DNA of 64,000 nucleotides from Orientallactaga sibirica (GCA_036365145.1 JAEOAD010002279.1:2537001-2601000), one strand, 5' to 3'. Positions 30,317 through 40,775 are shown, counted from the stretch's first letter. Numbers and translations: made by a program. Notes: generated from the letters alone by a model not told the origin.

Positions 30317-30858
30317 TTCTGTTCTAGAACACAGTTTCTCTAAGTTGTCCGTGTGTGATAACTATGCCTGGCCAGGATCTGTTTCCCTTCTATTCTTTCC
30401 TTGGGCTCTCTGACTCGGAATCTGCATGCAGAGCGGGGCTTCCGCGAGTCTAATCTAATCTCTTCAGGAAGATTCTGCTCCTTCATTCTGTGTACTGCCA
30501 TAGAAGTCCTTCAGGTCCAGACAAAAAAGATGCTTAGCTTTGAGCTGCTAGGAGACTGCCCATGGTCTGGGGAGCAGGATGTAGGGAGATGCTCCTGGTG
30601 AACCGCTTGTTGTGCTCTCTTTCTATTTCTGGACACAGGCTCGAGCCCCTAGCATCACGTACAAGCTCTTATTTATTTATTTATTTTTGGCGGACGAGGT
30701 TGTGCTTGGAGATGCAGAGCCAAGCAGACGCTGAGAGCTTGCGTGAGTCCATCCACCTTAGCATGATCGAGTTAACCTAGTGGCTTTATGTGAATCCAGG
30801 CAGCTCTACACGGAAGGTGTTTTATACACATCCGATTCTATTTAACACTGAATGCATT
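30317..30858. other. single-copy interval
   Basis: No recognised repeat apart from a short TTTA run at 30669. Confidence 0.5.
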
Positions 30859-31012
30859 CTTTTTTTGTTTGTTTGTTTTTTGTTTTTTTTCATTTTTTGG
30901 TTTTTCAAGGTAGGGTCTCACTCTAGCCCAGGCTGACCTGGAATTGACTATGTAGTCTCAGGGTGGCCTCGAACAATGGCGATCCTCCTACCTCTGCCTC
31001 CCGGGCGCTGTC
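30859..31012 (-). mobile_element. B1 SINE, 5'-truncated by DIP
   Basis: Antisense. The body stops at cctcccgggcgctg and the tail of the next DIP follows. Confidence 0.87.
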
Positions 31013-31241
31013 TTTTTTTTTTTTTTTTTTTATTTTTCAGGGAGAGATTGAGAACGGGTGTGCCAGGGCCTTCAGCCGCTGCGAACGAACTCCAGACGCG
31101 TGCGCCATGCCCCCCCCCACTTGGGCAACATTGTGCGCTTGCAACACTGTCTGTCTGGCTTACGTGGGACCTGGAGATTCCAACATGAGTCCTTAGGCTT
31201 TGAAGGCAACTGCCTTAACCGCTAAGCCATCTCTCTAGCCC
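31013..31241 (-). mobile_element. DIP SINE (long-type middle)
   Basis: Antisense. The middle contains ttgcaacactgtctgtctgg and a C9 run. gaatgcattctt and ggatgcagtctt bracket B1 plus DIP. Confidence 0.83.
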
Positions 31242-31384
31242 CTGGATGCAGTCTTGAATGGTAATTGTTAAAATAAAACAAATCAGAATAAGTGACTAAG
31301 CACTTGGCTTGTGTGTTATCTTCAAAGTTCTCCTTCGGGGACAGTGGACAGCTCCCAGGTTTGGATTTCAGTCATGCGCCCTAG

Positions 31385-31427
<43 letters not shown>

Positions 31428-31582
31428 CTGTGTGCAGCAGCCATCTGCACCTCTGACCTAAGGTCCCTCATCCGTAAAGTGACTGTCATATTACTTGTTT
31501 TTTTAAGGTCATCTTCACAGTGAAATGGCTTATTATTATTATTATTTCTATTTTTTCCCTCTCTGCCTCAAAGGGTAAATTG
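31242..31582. other. single-copy with (GT)n
   Basis: About 19 GT units at 31387-31424. The rest is unrecognised. Confidence 0.6.
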
Positions 31583-31629
31583 TTAAAAAATATTTTATTT
31601 ATTTACTGGGGAGAAACAGGGAAAGAGGC

Positions 31630-31664
<35 letters not shown>

Positions 31665-31788
31665 GCACACCAGGGCCTCCAGCAGCTGCAAACGAACTCC
31701 AGATGCGTGAGCCCCCTTGTGCAGCTGGCTTACTTGGGTCCTGGGGGAATCGAACTGGGTCCTTAACCACTAAGCCATCTCTCCAGCC
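31583..31788 (-). mobile_element. DIP SINE
   Basis: Antisense, with an expanded GA block. It lacks the ggctttgcaggcaagcgcc segment before ttaaccactaagcc. Confidence 0.87.
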
Positions 31789-31796
31789 ATCAAAGT

Positions 31797-31799
<3 letters not shown>

Positions 31800-31832
<33 letters not shown>

Positions 31833-31954
31833 GTTTTCCGAGGTAAGGTCTCACTCTAGTTCAGGCTGACCTGCAATTCACTATGTCATCTCAGGATGGC
31901 CTCGAACTCACAGCAATCCTCCCACCTCTGCCTCCCGAGTGCTGGGATTAAAGG
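31800..31954 (-). mobile_element. B1 SINE, 5'-truncated
   Basis: Antisense with a 32-base T tail. It ends abruptly at gctgggattaaagg. Confidence 0.87.
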
Positions 31955-31962
31955 TAATTTTG

Positions 31963-32175
31963 TTTTTTAGATTTTCTTTTTATTTATTTATTAGAGACAG
32001 AGAGAGGGAGAGAGAGAGGGAGAATGGGCACGTCAGGGCCTCTAGCCACTGCAAACGGACTCCAGATGCATGGCGCTACCATGTGCATCTGGCTTACATG
32101 GGACCCGGAGAATTGAACCTGGGTCCTCAGGCTTCACAGGCAAGCGCCTTCACCGCTAAGCCATCTCTCCAGCCC
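31963..32175 (-). mobile_element. DIP SINE
   Basis: Antisense and complete (attttctttttatttattta to gccatctctccagccc). Confidence 0.89.
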
Positions 32176-32829
32176 GAAGTAAAAAAAAAAATTTAAATCA
32201 TTTCTCAGGTAGAGAGACGGGCATGAGCAGTGACCAACGTTTTGACTTATTTATTATTTTTAGGACAATTTGGATCCACCCAGCAGACTGGCAGGGACTG
32301 CCGGCTGCCGTTTCAGACTTAAGCCGATCCCATTATGTCATTACCGAGCCTGCAAAAGTGATTGATTGCCAATGTTGCCTTTTCCAGTTCACTGTAGAGC
32401 AGAAGGGACACATTTTCATGCTGCTGGCATTTTGTCGGAGCTGGACAACACAAGTCACAGATGGCTTCCTCAGCACACATGGTCCCCTAGAACTGTATTG
32501 CCATTTTACAAGGGATTTAATGAAAACCTGGCACCTCTCCAGACTTGCATCAACCCTCTGGGGTCCTCGGCTAATGAACACTCAGACGGGTCTGCAAAGG
32601 TCCGGTCTGTAGAGGGCACGGGGCAGGTAGGGGTGGGGATGTTAGGGTGAAATGTTTTTACCTGGGAAACAAAGCCAAACTTATCCAGCCCAGTCCACAG
32701 GCTTGGGCCTGCGAGCTGGAACAGGGACAGAGAAGGGAAGTTGGCAGGAGAGCGACCCTGTGTGGAGGGTGGTCAGGTGGCTGCGCCGATGGTCTCTTTA
32801 CAAACTCTGTCTTTTATTTTGGCATTGAG

Positions 32830-32830
<1 letters not shown>
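32176..32830. other. 650-base single-copy interval
   Basis: Free of SINEs and of any old repeat I know. It holds overlapping open frames on both strands (the longest is 129 codons on plus) without recognisable domains. Candidate conserved non-coding DNA at 32260-32600. Confidence 0.5.

Positions 32831-32831
<1 letters not shown>

Positions 32832-32867
<36 letters not shown>
32832..32867. repeat. (CT)n microsatellite
   Basis: 18 CT units in the tail of the next B1. Confidence 0.95.
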
Positions 32868-32869
<2 letters not shown>

Positions 32870-33003
32870 AGGTAGGGTCTCACTCTAGTCCAAGCTGACC
32901 TGGAATTCACTCTGTAGTCTCAGGCTGGCCTCGAACTCATGGCAATCCTCCTACCTCTGCCTCCCGAGTGCTGGTATTAAAGGCGTGCGCCACCACGCCC
33001 GGC
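32868..33003 (-). mobile_element. B1 SINE (composite with DIP)
   Basis: Antisense. gagatcatct (near 32827) and gaggtcatct (33238) bracket B1 plus the next DIP. Confidence 0.89.
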
Positions 33004-33009
33004 TTTGAT

Positions 33010-33237
33010 CATGTCCTTTTTGAAAAATATTTTTATTTATTTATTGGCAAGCAGAGAGGGAGATAGAGGGAAGAGGGCTCACCAGGACCTCCAGCCACTG
33101 CAAAAGAACTCCAGATGCATGCACACACCACTTTGTGTATCTGGCTTTAAGTGGGTACTGAGGAATCGAACCTGGGTTGCCCAGGTTGTTACCTTTGCAG
33201 GCAAGAGCCTTAACCACTAAGCCATCTCTTCAGCCCC
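33010..33237 (-). mobile_element. DIP SINE
   Basis: Antisense. It has an insertion ttgcccaggttgttacc before the usual tttgcaggcaagagcc. Confidence 0.87.
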
Positions 33238-33754
33238 GAGGTCATCTTTTGGAACATGTTTCTTTGGTCCCCTCCTGCTTGAGCACCTGCAGGTTGGCTG
33301 TCTTAGGCTACTAGAGCCATCGCGTGTTATGAAACACTTCACAGTTGACGTACCTGCTTCCTTTCGGCTTTGTTCATTCCGTAGAATGGAACCTACTTAA
33401 ATTAGCCTCAGAGTCCTCATCTATGCAAAAGGGATACATCGACCCCAGAATTGCACTGAGCATGCGAGACATGGTCAACAGAATGAAGCCATTAGTAGTC
33501 AGTCATTGAAAGCTAACCACCAGCCCACTTCCTTCCCAACACATTGGTTCAGCTGATACCTGTTGAGCATGTACCATAGGCTGTGTGCCATACCAAGCCC
33601 CTTTGCCTGCATTATCTCCCATGGTACTTCAGCAAGTCATGGGGACAAGTTCTTCCCTTTGTAGAATAAAGGAAACAGAAGAGCAGACTGAGCAAACGTG
33701 TGAGAGCTGCTCGGCAGACTGGGCAACATGAACTCCACTCCATTTCTATTTTTT
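33238..33754. other. single-copy with two ancient SINE/LINE traces
   Basis: At 33395-33475, cctcagagtcctcatctatg followed by aaaagggatacatc is a MIR-like core. At 33550-33690, cctgttgagcatgtaccata and ttgtagaataaaggaaacag look like a second MIR/L2-type relic. Confidence 0.5.
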
Positions 33755-33914
33755 TAAAATATTTATTTATTTATTTATTTTCAAGGTAAGGTTTCACTCT
33801 AGCTCAGGCTGACCTGGAATTCACTATGTGGTCTCAGGGTGGCCTCGAACTCGTGGCGATCCTCCTACCTCTGCCTCCCGAGTGCTGGGGTTAAAGGCGT
33901 GCGCCACTATGCCA
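33755..33914 (-). mobile_element. B1 SINE in duplicated locus, copy 1
   Basis: Antisense B1 with TTTA tail, ending gccactatgccagg. The downstream junction attctctctttttt is shared with the B1 ending at 36754. Confidence 0.88.
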
Positions 33915-34190
33915 GGATAATTCTCTCTTTTTTGATAGGTCTCACTATATAGCCTAGGTGTGCCTCAAATTTTTTTAAACAAATTTTTAAATATTTATTT
34001 ATTTATTTGACAGAGAAAGAGAGAGTGGGCGAGCCAGGGCCTCCAGCCACTGCAAACAAACTCCAGATGCATGCACCCCCTTGTGCATCTGGCTTACGTG
34101 GGTCCTGGGGAATCGAACCTGGATCCTTTGGCTTTGCATGTAAACGCCCTTAACTGCTATGCCATCCGTCCAGCCCTCGTCTCAGATTTT
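33801..34190. repeat. duplicated locus, copy 1
   Basis: B1, then an old B1-like fragment (aggtctcactatatagccta), then DIP, then tcgtctcagatttttaatc. The same order with the same junctions is found at 36638-37029. This copy stops at the shared ttttaatc, inside the interrupted old element. Confidence 0.87.
33987..34177 (-). mobile_element. DIP SINE in duplicated locus, copy 1
   Basis: Shares unusual positions with the DIP at 36819 (tttgcatgtaaacgccc, gccatccgtccagcc), so the two are duplicates and not independent insertions. Confidence 0.9.
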
Positions 34191-34194
34191 TAAT

Positions 34195-34416
34195 CTGAAA
34201 ATATATTTTATTTATTTATTTCAGAGAGTGAGAAAGAGGTAGTGAGAGAGAGAGAGAGAGGAGAGAATGGGTGGGCCAGGGCCTTCAGCCACTGCAAATG
34301 AACTCCAGATGCATGTGTCCCCTTGTGTATCTGGCTTACATGGGTCCTGGGGAATCAAACCAGGGTCCTTTGGCTTTGCAGGCAAGTGCCTTAACCACTA
34401 AGACATCTCTCAAGCT
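34195..34416 (-). mobile_element. DIP SINE
   Basis: Antisense. The head is diverged (agacatctctcaagc). Confidence 0.87.
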
Positions 34417-34439
34417 TCTATTTTTCTATTTTTCTTTTC

Positions 34440-34466
34440 TCTTTTTTTTAATTTTTATTATTTTTT

Positions 34467-34508
<42 letters not shown>

Positions 34509-34718
34509 GACAGAGATGGGCGCGCCAGCAGTGTCTCAGCTGCTATGAACGAAATCCAGATGTGCGCGCACCCTTGTGGTCAAGTGCGGCATTGCGCCCT
34601 TGCCTCACTTTGCATCTGGCTAAACGTGGGACCTGGAGATTGGAACCTCTGGAGATTGGAACCAGCGTTCTTAGGCTTGGCAGGCAGGCGCCTTAACCCC
34701 TAAGCCATCTCTCCAGGC
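34440..34718 (-). mobile_element. DIP-L SINE with internal duplication
   Basis: Long variant carrying ctggagattggaacc twice (near 34631-34664). TSD cttctatttttc is at about 34415 and 34724. Confidence 0.9.
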
Positions 34719-34735
34719 CACCACTTCTATTTTTC

Positions 34736-35170
34736 AAGGCCATCACTTCCTCCATAATTGTAAGCTGCCTCTTACTAGCACTCACCGTGGGTAAATAAAC
34801 ATAAGGAGACCACATTGTCTGTCCTCCGGGGCCTCCGGTTTGGGTGATAAGACATGTGTAAGAGTAAAACGAAACACTAGTAAAAACCAGTCTTTTTTTA
34901 AGCACTGCTTTGAAGTTTACAAAGCCTGTCCCGATATTGACAACACATTGGAGTTTGAAAAGATTATCACCAGGGCATATAAATAATTTATACAAGTCAA
35001 TAAGAGAAAGACAGAAAGCTCTATGGAAAACTCAGTAGATTATGAACAGGCAATTCAAGCAGTCAACAATCACAAGCATGGAAAGATGTTTGGCATTACC
35101 GGCCATGGGGGAGCTTCAAAGATCCAGAGGGTGCCATTGTCCATCCAAGAGACGATGCGGCAAATCCCGA
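34736..35170 (+). other. single-copy, with probable L1 ORF2 relic
   Basis: At 34975-35170, tatgaacaggcaattcaagc and aagcatggaaagatgtttgg follow the order of an L1 ORF2 3' region (decayed, no intact frame). 34736-34970 is unrecognised. Confidence 0.45.
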
Positions 35171-35329
35171 TTTTTTTTTTTGTTTTGTTTTTCGAGGTAG
35201 GGTCTCGCTCTAGCCCAGGCTATTGTGGAATTCACTCTGTAGTCTCAGGGTGGCCTCAAACTCACAGCGATCCTCCTACCTCTGCCTCCCGAGTGCTGGG
35301 ATTAAAGGCGTGCGCCACCACGCCTGGCT
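35171..35329 (-). mobile_element. B1 SINE
   Basis: Antisense and complete, ending cacgcctggc. Confidence 0.9.
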
Positions 35330-35345
35330 TACTCTTGTTCTTTAT

Positions 35346-35550
35346 CTCTCTCTCTCTCTCTTTAAAGATTTATTTATTTATTTGCAAGCAGAAAGAGATG
35401 AGAGACAGGCAGACAAAGAGAATGGGTGTGCCAGGGCCTCCAGCCACGAACTTCAGATGCATCTGGCTTTATGTGGGTCCTGGGGAATCGGACCCGGGTC
35501 AGTAGGATCTTCAGGCAAGTGCCTTAATCACTGAACCATCTCTTTCAGGC

Positions 35551-35551
<1 letters not shown>
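35346..35551 (-). mobile_element. DIP SINE, middle deleted
   Basis: Antisense. ccagccacgaacttcagatg skips the usual ctgcaaacgaactccagatg, and the head is diverged. Confidence 0.84.
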
Positions 35552-35601
<50 letters not shown>

Positions 35602-35653
35602 TTTTTTTCTTTTCTTTTCATTCATTCATTCATTTTTTTCTTTTTTTTTTCCT
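35552..35653. repeat. (CTTT)n microsatellite
   Basis: Pyrimidine tract with an embedded (ATTC)n at 35619-35632. Confidence 0.95.
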
Positions 35654-35755
35654 TTAATTTTTCAAGGTGTCTCAGGGTGGCCTTGAACTCTCAGTGATCC
35701 TCCTTTTTTTGCCTCCTGAGTTCTGGGATTAAAGGTGTGCATCACCAGGCCCTGC
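35654..35755 (-). mobile_element. B1 SINE, internally deleted
   Basis: ttcaaggtgtctcagggtgg shows that the segment between the tail and the middle is gone. Confidence 0.8.
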
Positions 35756-35759
35756 TTTT

Positions 35760-36026
35760 TTTCACTTTTTAATTTTTAAAATTATTTTATTACTTATTTT
35801 TGGAGAGAGACACAGAGAGGAAGAGGGAGACGGATAGAGATGGGCGCGCCAGCAGTCTCTCAGCTGCTGTGAACGAAGTCCAGACACGTGCGCCCCCTTG
35901 TGGTCAAGTGCGGCATTGCGCCCTTGCGTCACTTTGCATCTGGCTAAACGTGGGACCTGGAGATTGGAACCGGGTTCTTAGGCTTAGCAGGCAGGCGCCT
36001 TAACCGCTAAGCCATCTCTTCAGCCC
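35760..36026 (-). mobile_element. DIP-L SINE
   Basis: Antisense long variant (gcggcattgcgcccttgcg), near consensus. Confidence 0.9.
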
Positions 36027-36028
36027 TT

Positions 36029-36229
36029 CTTAATTTTTATTTTTAATGAGAGAGGGACACAATTGGCAAGCCAGGCCTTTAGCCACTGCAATCGAACTCC
36101 AGACACGTGCACCACCTTGTGTGCATGTGTCACTTTTTGTGTCTGGCTTACATGGGTTCTAGGGAGTCAAACCTAGGTCCTTAGGTTTCATGGACAAGCT
36201 CCTTAACCTCCAAGCCATCTCTCTAACCC
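36029..36229 (-). mobile_element. DIP SINE, diverged
   Basis: Antisense and old. A 20-odd base repeat occurs in the middle (gtgtgcatgtgtcactttttg). Confidence 0.8.
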
Positions 36230-36235
36230 CTCCCC

Positions 36236-36385
36236 ACTTTTTTGTTTGTTTCTTGAGGTAGGGTGTCACTCTAGTCCAGGCTGGAATTTACTATGTAGTC
36301 TCAGGGTGGCCTTGAACTACCAATGATCCTCCTACCTCTGCCTCCTGAGTGCTGGGATTAAAGGTTTGTACCACCTTGCCCGGCC
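36236..36385 (-). mobile_element. B1 SINE
   Basis: Antisense. gctgacct is missing (tccaggctggaatttact). Confidence 0.87.
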
Positions 36386-36416
36386 TTCTTTCTTTTCTTC
36401 TTTCTTTCTTTCTTTG

Positions 36417-36456
<40 letters not shown>

Positions 36457-36539
36457 TTCCTTCCTTCCTTCCTTCCTTTTCCCTCCTTCCTTCCTTCCTT
36501 CCTTCCTTCCTTCCTTCCTTCCTTCCTTCCTTCCTTCCC

Positions 36540-36622
<83 letters not shown>

Positions 36623-36627
36623 TCCTC
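36386..36627. repeat. CTTT/CTTCC pyrimidine microsatellite
   Basis: 240 bases: CTTT, then CCTT, then CTTT. Open frames on both strands are repeat artefacts. Confidence 0.96.
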
Positions 36628-36754
36628 CTTCTCATCCAGCTCAGGCTGACCTGGAATTCTTTCTGTAGTCTCAGGGTGGCCTCGAACTCATGGTGCAACT
36701 TCTACCTCTGCCTCCGGAGCACTGGTATTAAAGGCGTGCGCCACCATGCCGGGA
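36628..36754 (-). mobile_element. B1 SINE in duplicated locus, copy 2
   Basis: Antisense. Its T tail has become the preceding microsatellite. Confidence 0.87.
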
Positions 36755-37029
36755 TCATTCTCTCTTTTTTTTTATAGGTCTCACTATATAGTCTAGGTGT
36801 GTCTCAAATTTTTTAAACAAATTTTTAAATATTTATTTATTTATTTGACAGAGAAAGAATGGGTGAGCCAGGGCCTGCAGCCACTGCAAACAAACTCCAG
36901 ATGCATGCACCCCCTTGTGCATCTGGCTTACGTGGGTCCTGGGGAATCGAACCTGGGTCCTTTGGTTTTGCATGTAAACGCCCTTAACTGCTAAGCCATC
37001 CGTCCAGCCCTCGTCTCAGATTTTTAATC
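36638..37029. repeat. duplicated locus, copy 2
   Basis: Direct counterpart of 33801-34190, 2.84 kb away. Here the old B1-like element continues past the DIP (cctcctgagggtggggatta to about 37061), so this is probably the ancestral copy. Confidence 0.87.
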
Positions 37030-37061
37030 CTCCTGAGGGTGGGGATTATGGGAGTCCACCT
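36762..37061 (-). mobile_element. old B1-like element split by DIP
   Basis: aggtctcactatatagtcta (36776) and cctcctgagggtggggatta (37029) are the two halves of an ancient 7SL-derived element. ctcaaattttttaa and ctcagatttttaat form the decayed TSD of the DIP between them. Confidence 0.65.
36819..37012 (-). mobile_element. DIP SINE in duplicated locus, copy 2
   Basis: Partner of the DIP at 33987. The GA block is shorter (cagagaaagaatgggtgag). Confidence 0.9.
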
Positions 37062-37196
37062 CCCTGACTGGCTGGTAGATTACTCTTAAGTATGTATTAT
37101 TTGGAGAGAGAGAAGGGGAGTGGAGGGAGACATATGAGTGTGTGCAAATAAGATAAAAAATTAGCAGTTGATACATCTAAGTTTGGGAAAATAATA

Positions 37197-37368
37197 AGAT
37201 TATTATTATTATTATTATTATTTTGGTTTTGCAAGGTAGGGTCTCACTGTAGTCCAGGCTGACCTGGAATTAACTATGTAGTCTCAGGGTGGCTTTGAAC
37301 TCTCGGCGATCCTCCTACCTCTGCCTCCCGAGTGCTGGGATTAAAGGTGTGCGCCACCACGCCCGGCT
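37197..37368 (-). mobile_element. B1 SINE
   Basis: Antisense and complete, with an ATT-repeat tail at 37197-37222. Confidence 0.9.
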
Positions 37369-37896
37369 GATTATTTTTAAGCTTTTCTGTTGAAACTTTT
37401 TTTTTGTTTGAAACTGTTCAAAAATCAAAAGGTGAAGGAAAATAGTGGCAAGAGTTGGACATCAAGGACCATATATTTCTAGTCAGTATCATACATGGAG
37501 TGCTGGCTCCGGGCTCGGCACGAGTGACATGCCACAATATGTTAGTTTCTGAAATCAATTCCATAGTTTAGAAGGCTAGGGTACGTGGTCACCCATCTTC
37601 ACGGCAAAGGAATCTGAGACTCAGAGAGGGGGAAAACTCTGCAGCTTTCAGAATGGGGAGCCGTGGAGCAGTTAGAGCCGAGAGCAGGGTGGGGTATGTG
37701 TTTGTGGGGGGTGGGGGAAGAGAGGCTTTTTTGGGGTTTGGACTCCTGGGCTCAAACCATTGCATGGGCAAAATTCTTCCTCATTGTTTTCTTGCCTTCA
37801 CCCCTGCCCCTGGGGCTCCATTTACAGAAAGATTTCGCACTAGAACGACCAGGCTCCTTCCAAGAGAGAAGATTTTCCTCATTCCTTTGAAAAATA
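37369..37896. other. single-copy interval
   Basis: About 530 bases with no recognised repeat. G-rich at 37685-37735. Confidence 0.55.
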
Positions 37897-38062
37897 GAGC
37901 AGGGCATGGTGGCGCACACCTTTCATCCCAGCACTTGGGAGGTAGAGGTAGGAGGATCGTTGTGAGTTCGAGGCCACCCTGAGACTACAGAGTGAATTCC
38001 AGGTTAGTGTGGGCTAGAGAGCTGAGTGCTGGGATGAAAGGCGTGCGACACCACTCCCAGCC
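37897..38062. mobile_element. inverted B1 chimera
   Basis: The sense B1 runs to gtgggctagaga (38020), then switches to the 5' end of an antisense B1 (gctgagtgctgggatgaaag to accactcccagcc). Confidence 0.8.
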
Positions 38063-38267
38063 CCAAAATTTCTATCTCTAGTGTGTTTTCCCATGTGGCA
38101 GCACTCACATGAATTTACATAAATGCACATGTAACTGCAGAAATGTAGGAGTTACAAAAGCAATATCTTAGGAAGGCCAGGAGTATTCAGATGCAAAGAC
38201 CTTCTAGCCCATACCTAAAGAGGGTGACCTTCAATGACCTTCCAGCCCAAAGCAAACAGGATGACCT

Positions 38268-38501
38268 TTTTTTTTTTTTTTCAAATATTTTATTTATTTA
38301 TTTGAGAGAGAGAAAGGGAGAGAGACAGAGAGAAAGAGAGAGAGAGAAAATGGGTGCACTAGGGCCACCAGCCACTGCAAATGAACTCCAGATGCATGTG
38401 CCACCTTGTGCATCTGGCTTACGTGGGCCCTTGGGAATTGAACCTGGCTCCTTTGGCTTTGCAGGCAAGCGCCTTAACCACTAAGCCATCTCTCCAGCCC
38501 C
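38268..38501 (-). mobile_element. DIP SINE (left of a pair)
   Basis: Antisense and complete. gatgacc at 38260 and 38747 brackets this and the next DIP. Confidence 0.9.
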
Positions 38502-38526
38502 GACCTTTTCTTTTTTTTAAAACAGG

Positions 38527-38745
38527 AATATTTTATTTATTTATTTATTTATTTATTTGAAAGCAGAGAAAGAGATAGAGAGAATAGAGATTTAAGGAGA
38601 GAATGGGAAAGCCAGAGCTTTCAGCTGCTGCAAATGAACTCCACACGCATGTACCACTTTGTGCTTCTGGCTTTATGTAGGTACTGGGGAACCGAACCCA
38701 GGTCTTTTAGGCTTTGCAAGCCAGTGCCTTAAGCGCTTAGCCACA
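38527..38745 (-). mobile_element. DIP SINE (right of a pair)
   Basis: Antisense and more diverged (gcttagccacatgatgacc replaces the usual head end). Confidence 0.85.
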
Positions 38746-38753
38746 TGATGACC

Positions 38754-40477
38754 TTCCCATCCTAGCAAAATACCGTGCTGTTTAGCCTCACGTCACTCAA
38801 CCAGACGTTTCCTTGCGCAAATTTTCGAGTGAAATGTTTCAATCCCGCATTCATGTTGGGGGCCACGTGTCTTATCCAAGTTAAATATTTCCAGAAAATA
38901 AATGTCTAGACACCATCTCATATAAATTAAGCACCCGTTCTGGAAAAAAAAAAAAATTCTTAGCAGACCTTCTTTTTGGTATGGAGGTGGGTGCAATTTT
39001 GTTCCCATGAAAAACCCACTAGGTTAAGACTGCCCGGGCTGGAGTCAGCGCACCTGCATCGGTAACAGGACAGAGTGCCACACAGTCCCGGGTGACATGC
39101 GGATGCTGCTGTGTGAGGGGCATTATGGGAAGACCAGACTCAGGGTGTGTAGATCAGACTACGGCTCCCTTTTCTTTGAGAGATTAGCATTTTTTTTAAA
39201 GAGTCTTGGATGAAAGCCACACACATCTGCTTCCTCCACACCACCCGTTTCCAAAGCTTCTCTTTAGAGAATGAGAACGCGAGCGAAGTGTGTGAAGACA
39301 GCACTCCTTTGACAGTCTGTTCTATTGACGCTTGATGATTTTCAAACTGATAGCCGTCACTTCATTGCAATGAAACATTTTCATGAGTTTTGATATTTAT
39401 ATTTTCCTTGACATGCACTTTTGTATCACTGAGCTGTCCCTTATAGGATTTTTCCCCCCACAAAATATGAAATTAAGAAAAAGCAAACAAGAGACAGAAC
39501 AACCATTTGAAAGGGACTCATATTTATTATGTTTCTTTATATTTTGTGTAAGTGGTATAAATATATTTACTTAACACTTATAACTATGGGATTATAATTG
39601 AAAATATTATAAATCATTTACATTTTGTAGAACTATCATAAATATGCTATAAACATTAACACATTTATACATATAAAATATTTTATGTGTGATGTCATGT
39701 GTTTATATATACCCACAAGTATATAAATGCTTAATAAATGAGAAATATAGTTGTGTGTGTTATAGTTTTATGATATATTCACATCGTGCCTTTTTAGCTT
39801 CATTTATCATAAAGCCAATAATTTCATTGGCGAATTTACAATGAGACACATTGAGCTACTTGGAAACCTATGGAGTTGTTTTTGCAAAAAGTTGTCACGG
39901 TATTTTCTCCTTTCCAGAGTTTGGCAAAATCGTGCATGCTTCCGTTCTCCGTGTCACTTTTCTTCTAGAAGAAAACCAGGGGAAGGGTTCCCAGGCAGTG
40001 GAGAGAGGAGGGAGAAAGGGATTGTACATTTCAAGGAGAGGAAGGCAATGGCCTTCATTCTCCTGACCCCGGAGTCTGCGTGCAAGAAAGAAACACGTTT
40101 CCTCGTTTGGCTGGCACCACGATCCACTTCTTCACTCACTCGGTGCCTATTTAACGGATATATTAATGGATTTATGTTCCAGACGCCGGACTAGGTGCCA
40201 AAGGACAGAAACAAGGTCTGTGCTCATTCAGACGGTTCTTGTCATGTAGGTGAGGGGGGTGGTGGTGGTGGAAGGAGTGGGACCAAGGCTCAGAGCTTTG
40301 GGAATATTCAGGACAGGGTGGCAGATAAGGTGCTAGAGGGTGCGAGCACCATCACCAGGGTAATAAATGGGAGGGTGTCTCAGGATGCGTGGCATTTGGA
40401 CTGAGAGAAACTCAGCCTTGGGAAGATTAAGATTAAAGCACAGAAACCTGCTGTGAAATACAGGTGCTGGAAGTTTT
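38754..40477. other. 1.7-kb SINE-free interval
   Basis: The longest stretch without a young SINE. 39200-39850 is AT-rich. 40190-40260 (gccggactaggtgccaaagg) may be an L2 relic. Several overlapping open frames exist, the longest 117 codons, without domains or consistent exon signals. Candidate regulatory DNA. Confidence 0.55.
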
Positions 40478-40700
40478 ATATATATATATATGTGTATATA
40501 TATATATATTATTTATTTCTTTGAGAGAGAGAGAAAGAGAAAGAATGGGCACGCTAGGGCCTCCAGCCACTGCAAACAAACTCCAGGCAGACACATGAGC
40601 CCCCTTGTGCAGCTGGCTTACATGGGTCCTGGGGAATCGAACCAGGGTCCCTAGACTTCGCAGGCAAATGCCTTAACCGCTAAGCCATTTCCCCAGCCCT
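40478..40700 (-). mobile_element. DIP SINE with TA tail
   Basis: Antisense. The left tail is a TATA/TGTA run at 40478-40510. Confidence 0.9.
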
Positions 40701-40705
40701 TAAAG

Positions 40706-40775
40706 GTCTTTTTTTTTTGAGACAGGATTTCATCATGTAGCCAGGCTGTTGTTGAATTCGTTATCCTTCTTGAAG
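40706..40775 (-). mobile_element. old B1-like fragment
   Basis: ttgagacaggatttcatcat followed by gtagccaggctgttgttgaa is the antisense of an ancient 7SL-type SINE. Confidence 0.6.

Noticed and set aside
29771..30413. Open frames of 190 and 210 codons, Ser/Leu/Pro-rich
   Set aside because: They translate a pure pyrimidine microsatellite and exist in several frames at once. There is no non-repeat domain.
32223..32612. 129-codon frame on the plus strand as a gene
   Set aside because: Both strands are open here, no domain is recognisable and no splice or promoter context is visible. Kept only as a possible conserved element.
35023..35505. 160-codon frame on the plus strand
   Set aside because: It starts in a decayed L1 relic and continues through a B1 and a DIP, so no single gene is implied.
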